Notes under the pieces: generated by a model
The model's input: only the letters and a program-made list of their open reading frames with translations
Database searches by the model: none
What the model was told of the DNA's origin: nothing
Shown: positions 21,433 through 27,475 of the stretch, one piece after another
How positions within the stretch are numbered: position 1 is the stretch's first letter
Layout of the letters: each line of letters opens with the position of its first letter
Position numbers and translations under genes: made by a program
Assembly (NCBI GenBank): GCA_049324215.1
Contig: JBMOLC010000047.1
Location: forward strand, 1-27,475
DNA length: 27,475 nt
Source: JBMOLC01 sp049324215
Lineage (GTDB): Bacteria > Patescibacteriota > Microgenomatia > UBA8517
Direction of reading: 5' to 3'

Positions 21433-23655
21433 TTATCTTAAGGGATAACGGATGGTGGCAGAGGCCGAGGCAATCGGACAGTCGAGACAATAGAGGGTTC
21501 CCAGGGGGTCGGTAAAAACCGGGTGGTTTTGGATTTCGATAAGTTCGGGTGGGAAATCGTCAGGTGCAAGTTGCCCGGTTGTCTTATCGATTGGGATGTC
21601 TCTTCTTTCACCGCTATCTACCTGGCCAGGAACGCTGCCTTTTAAGAAATATTCAAAACGCGTCGGGCAACCAGGGTTGGCCTCATCCCCCGTTGGAAGA
21701 TAGCCGGTCGTAGCACAGATATTGGCACCAACCACCCCCTCGGGTTGGGAGGGCCAGGCGTGGCCCTCGTCGCTTTCGTTATAGAATCCTTTCTCGGCTT
21801 TATCGAGGACCGCTTTCATGATTCTATTCCATATCAGGGAGGCACCCGAGACACCCGAGACCGCCCCGCTCATCGGAGTGTAGTTGTTGTTTCCGACCCA
21901 AGAAACAACAACCGCGTATTTGCTATAGCCGATTGTCCAGTTGTCGCGCCTGTCATTGGTGGTTCCTGTCTTGACCGAAACTTCAGGGTGGCCCCTGACA
22001 TTTAAATACGAGCTCTCGCCGAAGGCAGCGGAGCGGGCGTTATTGTCGTAGAGGATATGGGAAATGATGAACGCTACTTCGGGAGTTAGAACCCGATCTC
22101 CAGTAAGTTCAACCTTTTCGGGGTCAACCTCCTCATAGACTTTGCCTTTCCAATCCTCGACTTTGAGAATTGAAATCAGGGGTTGTTTTATTCCCGCGTT
22201 GGCAAAGACTCCGAAGGCAACCGCCATGTCAAAAGGCCTGACCTCGCCGCCCCCTAAAGTCAGCGAAAGTCCGTAGTTGGAGGGGTCGGTCAGAGTCGTT
22301 AGCCCCATGTCTTTGGCAAAGCCGACGAAGTTGTCGATTCCGTTTAAGGCCAGGACCCGCACCGCCGGGATGTTGTAGGAGTTACCCAGGGTGAAACGGA
22401 CCTGGGTTAGACCGTGGGGGGTATTATCGTAATTTGTCGGACAATAAAAGGGCTGGCCAAAGACCTGAAAACATGTCGGAACATCGGCTAGGGCCGTGGC
22501 CGCAGTTATCTTTTTGTCTCTCACGGCCAGAGCATAGTTCAGGGGTTTAATCGAGGAACCTGGTTGTCTTTTTCCGGAAGTTACGACATTAAACTTTCCG
22601 TCCTCGTCCTGGGCAAAATAGTCTTTTGAGCCAACCATTGCCAGAATCTCGCCTGTTGCCGGGTGGGTGACAATCGCGGCCCCATTGCCGACCTTTTGTT
22701 TTTTGAGTTTGGCAACTTCGGTGGCAACCGCGTCCTGGGCAAATTCTTGCAGGTCAAGGTCCAGGGTTGTCGTCACCCTTAAACCCCCTTGCTCGACCAG
22801 CCGCTCGCCGTATTTTTCCGCCAGCTGTTCTTTTATCCAGAGGGCAAAGTGCGGCGCTTTTGGCGGAGTAACCTCGGCGTATTTCAACTCTTCCTCTTTG
22901 GCTTTTTCAGCCTCTTCCTCGCTAAGATATCCATCCTCGACCATGCGTCTCAAGACCGCTTCCTGCCTGCCTTTGGCGAGTTCCGGTCTGGCTCCATAAG
23001 GGGAGTAGCGCGAGGGAGCAGCTGGCAGACCCGCCAGAAGTGCTGCCTCGGCAAGTGTTAGTTCTTTGGCTGATTTATTGAAGTAAAGCTCGGCCGCCGC
23101 CTCGATGCCATAGGCGGTGGAACCGTAAGGGATTTGATTGAGGTACATCTCCAGAATTTGGTTTTTGGAGTAAACGCCTTCAACCACAATCGTGAAGAAA
23201 AACTCTCTCAACTTTCTTCTGACGGTCCTTTCGGGGGATAAAAGTACGTTTTTGACGAGTTGCTGCGTCAGGGTTGAGCCCCCCTGGAGTTTTCTTTTGA
23301 CGGCGATGTTATAGAGGGCCCTGGCGATACCCGTATAGGAAAAACCATAGTGTTTGTAGAAATCCTTGTCTTCGATGGCGATGGTTCCCTCTTTGACGTA
23401 ATCGGGTAGTTCCTCTAGTTTAATCGGAGTTCTTCTTTTATCCGCATAAATTTCGTAGATCAATTCCCCTTTGCGGTCGAAAAGCTTGGTTGAGACCGGA
23501 TATTTATCGGAAGAGAGGTTGGTGGGTAAGGGGACCCCCCAGAAAAGCCACAAAAAGGCACCAATTAAGACAGTAAAGAAAATCAGCCTTTTGCGGGCGT
23601 ATTCGTTTTTTAGGGATGAAAGCGTCTTGTCAAAAAGATTGGAGAAAAATTTCAT
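21433..23655 (-). CDS. Class A penicillin-binding protein (transglycosylase-transpeptidase), paralogue 2
   Basis: The second bifunctional PBP has one N-terminal anchor (RLIFFTVLIGAFLWLFWG, about 23-40). Its GT51 domain has AIEDKDFYKHYGF (E95) and GGSTLTQQLVKN. The transpeptidase domain has SSIK (S367-K370), SYN (426-428) and KTGT (562-565). At 740 aa it is a typical PBP1a size. The tail again contains paired cysteines (ICATTGYLP, YCLDCPIA), like its neighbour, so the two probably arose by tandem duplication. The ATG at 23655 is preceded by a strong extended -10, and AAAGG lies 6-10 nt upstream. Confidence 0.93.
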   Translation of the reverse strand: MKFFSNLFDKTLSSLKNEYARKRLIFFTVLIGAFLWLFWGVPLPTNLSSDKYPVSTKLFDRKGELIYEIYADKRRTPIKLEELPDYVKEGTIAIEDKDFYKHYGFSYTGIARALYNIAVKRKLQGGSTLTQQLVKNVLLSPERTVRRKLREFFFTIVVEGVYSKNQILEMYLNQIPYGSTAYGIEAAAELYFNKSAKELTLAEAALLAGLPAAPSRYSPYGARPELAKGRQEAVLRRMVEDGYLSEEEAEKAKEEELKYAEVTPPKAPHFALWIKEQLAEKYGERLVEQGGLRVTTTLDLDLQEFAQDAVATEVAKLKKQKVGNGAAIVTHPATGEILAMVGSKDYFAQDEDGKFNVVTSGKRQPGSSIKPLNYALAVRDKKITAATALADVPTCFQVFGQPFYCPTNYDNTPHGLTQVRFTLGNSYNIPAVRVLALNGIDNFVGFAKDMGLTTLTDPSNYGLSLTLGGGEVRPFDMAVAFGVFANAGIKQPLISILKVEDWKGKVYEEVDPEKVELTGDRVLTPEVAFIISHILYDNNARSAAFGESSYLNVRGHPEVSVKTGTTNDRRDNWTIGYSKYAVVVSWVGNNNYTPMSGAVSGVSGASLIWNRIMKAVLDKAEKGFYNESDEGHAWPSQPEGVVGANICATTGYLPTGDEANPGCPTRFEYFLKGSVPGQVDSGERRDIPIDKTTGQLAPDDFPPELIEIQNHPVFTDPLGTLYCLDCPIASASATIRYPLR

Positions 23656-23668
23656 CAGCGACCTTTAG

Positions 23669-23697
23669 ATTATAACAGCATTCAAGAAGACTCCCAA
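23669..23697 (-). promoter_or_regulatory. Strong promoter of PBP paralogue 2, -35 inside a palindrome
   Basis: On the minus strand TTGGGA (23697-23692) is 17 bp from a perfect TATAAT (23674-23669), with an extended -10 TG at 23677-23676. The -35 lies within the 20-bp palindrome at 23691-23710. The expected leader is about 6 nt. Confidence 0.62.
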
Positions 23698-23720
23698 CTT
23701 AAGTTGGGAGATGAATTGAA
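23681..23720. repeat. Long imperfect palindrome with a perfect 20-bp core
   Basis: CTCCCAACTTAAGTTGGGAG (23691-23710) is a perfect palindrome. It is flanked symmetrically by TTCAA (23681-23685) and TTGAA (23716-23720), giving a 40-bp imperfect hairpin. It has no T-tract, so it is not a standard terminator. It may be one end of the mini-element described for 23681-23780. Confidence 0.65.
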
Positions 23721-23731
23721 CGCTGATATGT

Positions 23732-23780
23732 CATCCTCCTTTAGAGGGAACGCCGCTCGTTAGAGCGGGGAGGATGTCAT
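23732..23780 (+). mobile_element. IS200/IS605-type right-end-like hairpin (solo or MITE remnant)
   Basis: CATCCTCC (23732-23739) pairs with GGAGGATG (23769-23776). Inside lies CCGCTC-GTTA-GAGCGG (23753-23768), directly followed by GGAGGATGTCA. A small GC-rich hairpin followed by GGGGAGGATGTCA is what I remember at the 3' ends of many IS200/IS605 tnpB elements, where it also forms the end of the omega/reRNA. No transposase or TnpB gene is present, so this would be a relic or a non-autonomous element. Family assignment is from recollection. Confidence 0.45.
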
Positions 23781-23794
23781 AGCGAAAAATTGGA

Positions 23795-23823
23795 TTGACT
23801 TAAAACAAACCAGGGCTTAAGAT
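23795..23823 (+). promoter_or_regulatory. Promoter of the TTG-start membrane protein gene
   Basis: TTGACT at 23795-23800 is 17 bp from TAAGAT at 23818-23823. Transcription near 23830 leaves about 22 nt, including GGGGGTGAG at 23837-23845, before the TTG at 23852. It is a conventional leader, unlike most other promoters here. Confidence 0.6.
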
Positions 23824-23851
23824 GCAAAAAAAGTTTGGGGGTGAGTAAATT

Positions 23852-24451
23852 TTGGACGAAGAAGGGAAAGAAGAGCAGGTAGAAAAAAAGGAAGAAAAAA
23901 CCGAAGTCAAAGAGGAAAAGGGCGGCAAGAAACAAAGTAACCTGGTTGTTATTTTGGTGTTTGTGGCCGCGATTTTGGTCGGACTTTATTTTGTGGGCCG
24001 CACCGTTTCTCGAAAGATCGGCGAGGGAATTGCCGGCAGGGTCCTTTCCGGTATTGCAGGCAAGAAGGTCAAGGTCAGTAACAATGGGGATAAAGTGACC
24101 ATTACCGGCGAGGGTGGCCAGGTTGCTTTTGAAACCGGGGGAGACTTACCGGAGGATTTCCCAGCAGACTTCCCGGTTTATACGGGGGCGAAACTGACCG
24201 GTTCCTTTTCGGCCCAAGATGAGCAAAAAGGCGGAGTCTCGGTTGTCTGGGAGACCAGTGATTCTTTGGCCAAAGTCTCAGACTTTTATAAAAAGGAATT
24301 ACCGGCGAAAGGCTGGACGGTTGAGAGCACCTTTACCCAGAACGATTCCTTCACCGCCACCTTCAAAAAGGGTGAGACTGGAGGATTTGTTGGGGTTACG
24401 CCGGGTGACGGCGGGAAAGTCACCATTAACGTCACCATTGGGGTAAAATAG
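23852..24451 (+). CDS. Membrane-anchored extracytoplasmic protein, unknown function
   Basis: A highly charged Glu/Lys cytosolic tail (1-28) precedes one membrane helix (NLVVILVFVAAILVGLYFVG). A glycine-rich linker and a C-terminal beta domain follow, with DFPADFPVYTGAKLTGSFSA, VVWETSDSLAKVSDFYKKEL and GWTVESTFTQND. The pattern of an apparent steroid-like DFYKKELPAKGW segment recurs in many secreted proteins of unknown role. The TTG start is decided by GGGGGTGAG, 7 nt upstream. The product is 199 aa. No enzymatic motif is seen. Confidence 0.68.
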   Translation: MDEEGKEEQVEKKEEKTEVKEEKGGKKQSNLVVILVFVAAILVGLYFVGRTVSRKIGEGIAGRVLSGIAGKKVKVSNNGDKVTITGEGGQVAFETGGDLPEDFPADFPVYTGAKLTGSFSAQDEQKGGVSVVWETSDSLAKVSDFYKKELPAKGWTVESTFTQNDSFTATFKKGETGGFVGVTPGDGGKVTINVTIGVK

Positions 24452-24460
24452 TTTTGGACG

Positions 24461-24961
24461 ATGGATTTTTCTTTGCCCAAGAAGATGTGGTGGTCTTATG
24501 TGGAAGAGGACATCCGCGAGCTTCTTTTAACCGCCGAGCTTCTGGCGACCAAAATTGAGGGCTGGGAAGAAAAATTGCATGATTATGCCTTTGTGGTTTT
24601 TCCCGCAGCCAAGGCCTACGAGGGCTTTTTGAAAAAGCTTTTCTTGGACATGGGATTTATCAGCGCAGAGGAATACTTCGGCAAACGCTTCAGAATTGGA
24701 AAGGCTTTAAACCCAAGTCTCGAAAGGGAACTCCGGGGGAAAGAAAGCGTCTACGACAGGGTGGTTGAATTTTGCCAGGGCCCTAAGCTGGCGAACAAAC
24801 TTTGGGAAACCTGGAAGAACTGCCGAAATCTCACTTTTCATTGGTTTCCCAAGGAAAGAAACGCTATCACTTTTGCGGAAGCAAAGGAGAAAGTCGAGAT
24901 GATTATTGCTGCGATGGACGCAGCCTTTAAAGAGTGTAAAATAAATAGGAGTAATGCTTAA
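24461..24961 (+). CDS. HEPN-like alpha-helical protein, possible RNase
   Basis: The 166-residue protein is mostly helical and contains RNLTFH (R122 to H127), matching the Rx4-6H motif with a polar residue after Arg that marks HEPN ribonucleases. The upstream LHDYAFVVFPAAKAYEGFLKKLF segment resembles helices in HEPN/RnlA-type toxins. The ATG at 24461 lies 9 nt after the previous stop and has no SD; TAAAAT is 11 nt upstream. The CPBP protease gene overlaps its end by 8 nt. No obvious antitoxin (MNT or RnlB type) adjoins it, so the toxin role is open. Confidence 0.55.
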   Translation: MDFSLPKKMWWSYVEEDIRELLLTAELLATKIEGWEEKLHDYAFVVFPAAKAYEGFLKKLFLDMGFISAEEYFGKRFRIGKALNPSLERELRGKESVYDRVVEFCQGPKLANKLWETWKNCRNLTFHWFPKERNAITFAEAKEKVEMIIAAMDAAFKECKINRSNA

Positions 24962-25601
24962 AAAGGAAACTGCCCTTAAAAACGCCACGATATTAGCTTC
25001 CTATTTACTTATCGTTTGGGGATTTTACCGCTTTCTTTTTAAACTTCCGGAAGAGATCGAGGAGATTATTGTTAAACCCATTGTCTGGCTCATCCCGGTT
25101 TTTGTCTTTCTGAGGAAAGAAAGACAAGGTCTTGGTTCCATCGGCATAACCGCCAAAAATCTATTTCCAGCCGTTTATTTTGCCTTAGGGCTCGGCGCCT
25201 TTTTTGTCATCGAGTCGCTAATTATCAACTTTGTTAAGTACGAGGGTCTAAATTTTGCCGCCAATATCGGGGAGAAACCCCTGCTCGCCGCCTTAGGGCT
25301 CTCCTTTGCCACGGCCCTCAGCGAAGAGATTTCCTTTAGAGGCTACTTATTTAATCGGGTCTGGTATGCATTGGGGAAGGAGTGGCCGGCAAATATCGCC
25401 ACGAGTGTCGTCTGGGGTCTCGTCCACGTTCCCATAGCCTTTTTTGTTTGGAAATTGCAAGCCTCCTCTGCCCTTGTCTATCTTTTTCTGACAACCCTTT
25501 TTGGGGTGGGGAGCGCTTTTGTTTTTGCCCGGACCCGAAACGTCTTTTCTTCGGTCCTGCTTCACGTCCTCTGGGAATGGCCACTAATTTTATTTAGGTA
25601 G
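24954..25601 (+). CDS. CPBP-family intramembrane metalloprotease (Abi/CAAX-like)
   Basis: The 215-residue membrane protein has the CPBP/Rce1 motifs: SEEISFRGYLF (E124, E125, R129), a middle GLVHVPIAFF (H158) and a final SSVLLHVLWEW (H204). These residues activate water for cleavage within the membrane. Family members process CAAX prenyl proteins, bacteriocins or anti-sigma factors. About seven hydrophobic helices are seen. The ATG at 24954 is preceded by AGGAG at 24945-24949. It overlaps the HEPN-like gene by 8 nt. Its target is unknown. Confidence 0.9.
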   Translation: MLKKETALKNATILASYLLIVWGFYRFLFKLPEEIEEIIVKPIVWLIPVFVFLRKERQGLGSIGITAKNLFPAVYFALGLGAFFVIESLIINFVKYEGLNFAANIGEKPLLAALGLSFATALSEEISFRGYLFNRVWYALGKEWPANIATSVVWGLVHVPIAFFVWKLQASSALVYLFLTTLFGVGSAFVFARTRNVFSSVLLHVLWEWPLILFR

Positions 25602-25602
25602 A

Positions 25603-25631
25603 TTGACATTTTTTGTACTCGTTAGTAGGAT
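25603..25631 (+). promoter_or_regulatory. Consensus promoter of the DUF5667 gene
   Basis: TTGACA at 25603-25608 is 17 bp from TAGGAT at 25626-25631. Transcription near 25638 leaves about 6 nt before the ATG at 25644. Confidence 0.65.
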
Positions 25632-25643
25632 AGTTATTACCCA

Positions 25644-26270
25644 ATGCTCAAGCGGACTGTCGCAATTTTGTCTGCACTTTTTTTAGCCTTCGGCATCCTT
25701 TCAATCTCCGTCTTACGAGCAGCGTCGATCGAGTACTCCTTTAGCGGGTCAAATGGCAAAGTACTTGGCGAGGTAGCGACGGCGCAAATAAAAATCGACT
25801 ACGAATATCCTTACCCCGGTGGAGTCTTACCCGACCATACCCTCTGGCCCCTCAAAGCGCTGCGGGATAGGCTCTGGCTAATTGTGACCGTCAATCCCGG
25901 CAAAAAGGCTGAACTCCTTCTTCTTTTTGCCGACAAGAGGATTGCCGCGAGTAAAATCCTTTTTGAGAGAGACAAAGCTCCCCTGGCCTTTTCAACCCTG
26001 ACGAAGGCTGAGAAATATTTGCAGGCTGCAGCCTTCAAGGAAAAAGAAAACAGAAAGAAGCTGGATACAAAATCATTTTTGACCAAACTTGCCAAAGCCG
26101 CGTTAAAACACCGATTGACAATTAGAGAGATTTTGGAAATTGCACCGGAGGATGCCAAGCCAGAGATCATCAAGACCGAAAACTATGCCAAAGATACCTA
26201 TAAAGAGGCAAGGGATGCTCTGAACTCTTTGGGAATGCCCGTACCCGAAAATCCATTCAATGGGGACTAA
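25644..26270 (+). CDS. Secreted DUF5667 domain-containing protein
   Basis: A signal peptide (LKRTVAILSALFLAFGILSISVLRAAS) precedes a mature helical region. The DUF5667 pattern is visible: GGVLPDHTLWPLKALRDRLWLIVTVNPGKKAELLLLFADKRI, then long helices with basic residues, ending at 208 aa. The domain is frequent in CPR and some Actinobacteria and Chloroflexi exported proteins; its function is unknown. The ATG sits 12 nt after a consensus -10. No co-transcribed gene follows; a 198-nt gap with promoters leads to nrdR. Confidence 0.85.
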   Translation: MLKRTVAILSALFLAFGILSISVLRAASIEYSFSGSNGKVLGEVATAQIKIDYEYPYPGGVLPDHTLWPLKALRDRLWLIVTVNPGKKAELLLLFADKRIAASKILFERDKAPLAFSTLTKAEKYLQAAAFKEKENRKKLDTKSFLTKLAKAALKHRLTIREILEIAPEDAKPEIIKTENYAKDTYKEARDALNSLGMPVPENPFNGD

Positions 26271-26395
26271 TCCCTAAAATTGTTACCAAATTCTTCTCAA
26301 AAGTTTTGACCCAACCAAGAGAAAAATTTTTTCTTCTCCAAAAATCAGCTTTGACGTGTGCCTAACTTGATACCCTCTGACCTAAAGATTACTAG

Positions 26396-26423
26396 TTGAC
26401 AGGCTGTATCTAGTGTTTAAAAA
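26396..26423 (+). promoter_or_regulatory. Promoter of the nrdR-RNR operon
   Basis: TTGACA at 26396-26401 is 16 bp from TAAAAA at 26418-26423. A second possible -10, TACACT at 26457-26462, lies 6 nt before the nrdR ATG. The gap from 26271 also holds an AT-rich inverted stretch around 26320-26340 and TTGACG at 26351, neither assigned. Confidence 0.5.
26401..26416. promoter_or_regulatory. Candidate NrdR box 1
   Basis: AGGCTGTATCTAGTGT matches the NrdR-box consensus ACACTATATATAGTGT at 12 of 16 positions, with the right half ATCTAGTGT at 8 of 9. It lies between the -35 and -10 of the promoter. Confidence 0.55.
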
Positions 26424-26432
26424 TCGCACGTA

Positions 26433-26448
26433 GCCCTAGTTATAGTGC
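26433..26448. promoter_or_regulatory. Candidate NrdR box 2
   Basis: GCCCTAGTTATAGTGC matches the consensus at 11 of 16. A 16-bp linker separates it from box 1, the spacing known for paired NrdR boxes in other bacteria. It overlaps the predicted transcription start side of the promoter. Confidence 0.55.
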
Positions 26449-26468
26449 TTTTTCTTTACACTCGTGAA

Positions 26469-26912
26469 ATGAGGTGTCCTTTCTGTAATGCGGCTGAAAC
26501 AGAAGTCTTAGAATCAAGAACCGTTGATGAAGGGGAGGCAATTCGAAGAAGAAGAGAGTGTAAGAAATGTCACAAAAGGTTTACGACGCTTGAGAAAGTT
26601 AGGGGAATCGCTCTTTGGGTTATTAAAAAAGATGGCAGCCGCGAGCCTTTCGATAGGGAGAAGGTCAAAAGAGGAATGTTAAGAGCCATCGAAAAACGGC
26701 CAGTTTCCTTAGAGTTGGTTGATGAGGTCGCCAACGATATCGAGAGGGAAATGTTAAGAAACGAGAGAGAGGAGATACCCTCAAGAGTAATCGGCAGGGC
26801 GGTTTTAAAAAGGCTCAAAAAAATTGACCGGGTTGCCTGGTTGAGATTTGCCAGCGTCTACCTTGAATTTGAGGACCTCAAAGACTTTGAAAAAGCCATT
26901 GAGAAAAGCTAG
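26469..26912 (+). CDS. nrdR: Transcriptional repressor NrdR
   Basis: NrdR represses ribonucleotide reductase genes when its ATP-cone binds dATP/ATP. The protein begins MRCPFCNAAETEVLESR with a zinc ribbon (C3, C6, C31, C34), then RRRRECKKCHKRFTTLEKV, and the ATP-cone from about residue 47 (VIKKDGSREPFDREKVKRGM) to 137. At 147 aa it is a standard length. The ATG at 26469 is chosen over the upstream GTG at 26445 because NrdR proteins start M-[KR]-CPFC and because the GTG lies in NrdR box 2. It is 2 nt from the RNR start, forming one operon. Confidence 0.95.
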   Translation: MRCPFCNAAETEVLESRTVDEGEAIRRRRECKKCHKRFTTLEKVRGIALWVIKKDGSREPFDREKVKRGMLRAIEKRPVSLELVDEVANDIEREMLRNEREEIPSRVIGRAVLKRLKKIDRVAWLRFASVYLEFEDLKDFEKAIEKS

Positions 26913-26914
26913 AT

Positions 26915-27475
26915 ATGCCAGGGTTAACTTTAAGAAATAAAAGCGGCAAGAGAAAAAAGAGAGCTAACGGCCAGACTACAAATGGCCGCAGTGCCCTTTC
27001 GCTCGCGAGCCTTAAGTTCCCAACTTATGAGCAGGTGATAAGTGAGATAGACAAAAAGCTCGGCAAAAGACCAGTTAGGCCCAAGGGTCTCCCAAGAGGT
27101 AACTGGACCGAACAGGCCCTTAAAGTTCTTAAGGAGAGGTACTTGGTCAAGGACGAAAACGCCAGAGTCGTCGAAACCCCGGAAGATATGGTCTGGAGGG
27201 TTGCCTGGGAGATAGCCAGTGCCGAGGCTCGCTGGGGCAAAGGCAGGAAAGAAGTTTTAGAGGTCGCCAAGGAGTTTTACAAATTCATGATTAGCCGTGA
27301 GTTTTTGCCCAACTCGCCGACGCTAATGAATGCAGGCACAGGCAATAGGCTGCAATATTCTGCCTGCTTTGTCCTTCCGGTTGAGGACTCGATGGAGGGT
27401 ATTTTTGACGCGCTTAAATACCAAGCCCTCATCCATAAAAGCGGAGGAGGGACGGGATTCTCTTTTAGTCGCTTG
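26915..27475 (+). CDS. nrdJ: Adenosylcobalamin-dependent (class II) ribonucleotide reductase, 3'-truncated by the window
   Basis: The frame is open to the window edge (187 codons). After a basic, Ser/Asn-rich N-terminal tail come WRVAWEIASAEARWGKG, FMISREFLPNSPTLMNAGTG, LQYSACFVLPVEDSMEGIFDAL and KSGGGTGFSFSRL, the start of the class II catalytic barrel. Class II enzymes reduce NTPs or NDPs using a radical made from adenosylcobalamin and work with or without oxygen. C in YSAC is one redox cysteine of the family. No ATP-cone is seen before the core. The ATG is 2 nt after the nrdR stop. Confidence 0.9.
   Translation, partial: MPGLTLRNKSGKRKKRANGQTTNGRSALSLASLKFPTYEQVISEIDKKLGKRPVRPKGLPRGNWTEQALKVLKERYLVKDENARVVETPEDMVWRVAWEIASAEARWGKGRKEVLEVAKEFYKFMISREFLPNSPTLMNAGTGNRLQYSACFVLPVEDSMEGIFDALKYQALIHKSGGGTGFSFSRL

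Noticed and set aside
26318..26342. AGAAAAA/TTTTTCT inverted stretch as a terminator of the DUF5667 gene
   Set aside because: The stem is only A-T pairs with no GC base; it may be plain AT-rich DNA.
1..27475. Alternative genetic code with TGA as glycine
   Set aside because: TGA ends many well-matched genes at the expected family length, so standard code 11 applies.

Overview
The window looks like a chromosomal segment of a Candidate Phyla Radiation (Patescibacteria) bacterium, probably in or near the Microgenomates. That placement is inference. It rests on the gene repertoire (archaeal-type triosephosphate isomerase, split transketolase, a very short phosphoglycerate kinase, a DUF5667 secreted protein, class II ribonucleotide reductase next to nrdR), on many start codons 6-12 nt behind a -10 box, and on a 20-bp GC-rich palindrome of a kind I recall from such genomes. 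TGA acts as a normal stop throughout. Most genes are on the plus strand. No rRNA, tRNA or CRISPR array was seen.

Layout. 1-2180 is an AT-richer accessory stretch: the 3' end of a thioredoxin-fold protein with a damaged C-terminus, a BrnT-type toxin with its CopG-like antitoxin, a methyltransferase and a DUF488 protein. 2263-6890 is rich in small membrane, metal and redox genes: TauE/SafE exporter, VIT1/CCC1-like transporter, a frameshifted ZIP transporter, an abortive CcdA start and a cupredoxin, plus one minus-strand zinc-ribbon protein. 6905-13454 is a tightly packed carbon-metabolism operon: glutaredoxin, archaeal-type TPI, RpiB, short PGK, GAPDH, an Rpe-like protein, a LOG-family protein and the two transketolase subunits. 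13490-14108 is an AbrB/Doc toxin-antitoxin pair. 14308-17316 is a second carbon operon: class I aldolase, PfkB-family kinase, 2-hydroxyacid dehydrogenase. 17430-23655 is devoted to the cell wall: a class A beta-lactamase-like serine hydrolase, a membrane protein and two tandem class A penicillin-binding proteins on the minus strand. 23681-23780 carries palindromes that look like the ends of a small IS200/IS605-derived element. 23852-26270 holds membrane-anchored or secreted proteins, a HEPN-like protein and a CPBP protease. 26396-27475 is nrdR and the start of a class II ribonucleotide reductase, preceded by two candidate NrdR boxes.

How it works together. The two carbon operons supply lower glycolysis from fructose-1,6-bisphosphate to 3-phosphoglycerate and the non-oxidative pentose-phosphate reactions, with no classical 6-phosphofructokinase in view. 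This fits the published picture of CPR sugar metabolism, in which transketolase and related enzymes feed triose phosphates around a missing PFK. nrdR with class II RNR gives a self-regulated dNTP supply. The PBPs, serine hydrolase and CPBP protease serve the envelope.

The observations I would check first are the IS200/IS605-like mini-element that appears to supply the -35 box of a PBP gene, the NrdR-box pair, the widespread leaderless promoter architecture, and the reduced or altered glycolytic and pentose-phosphate enzymes.
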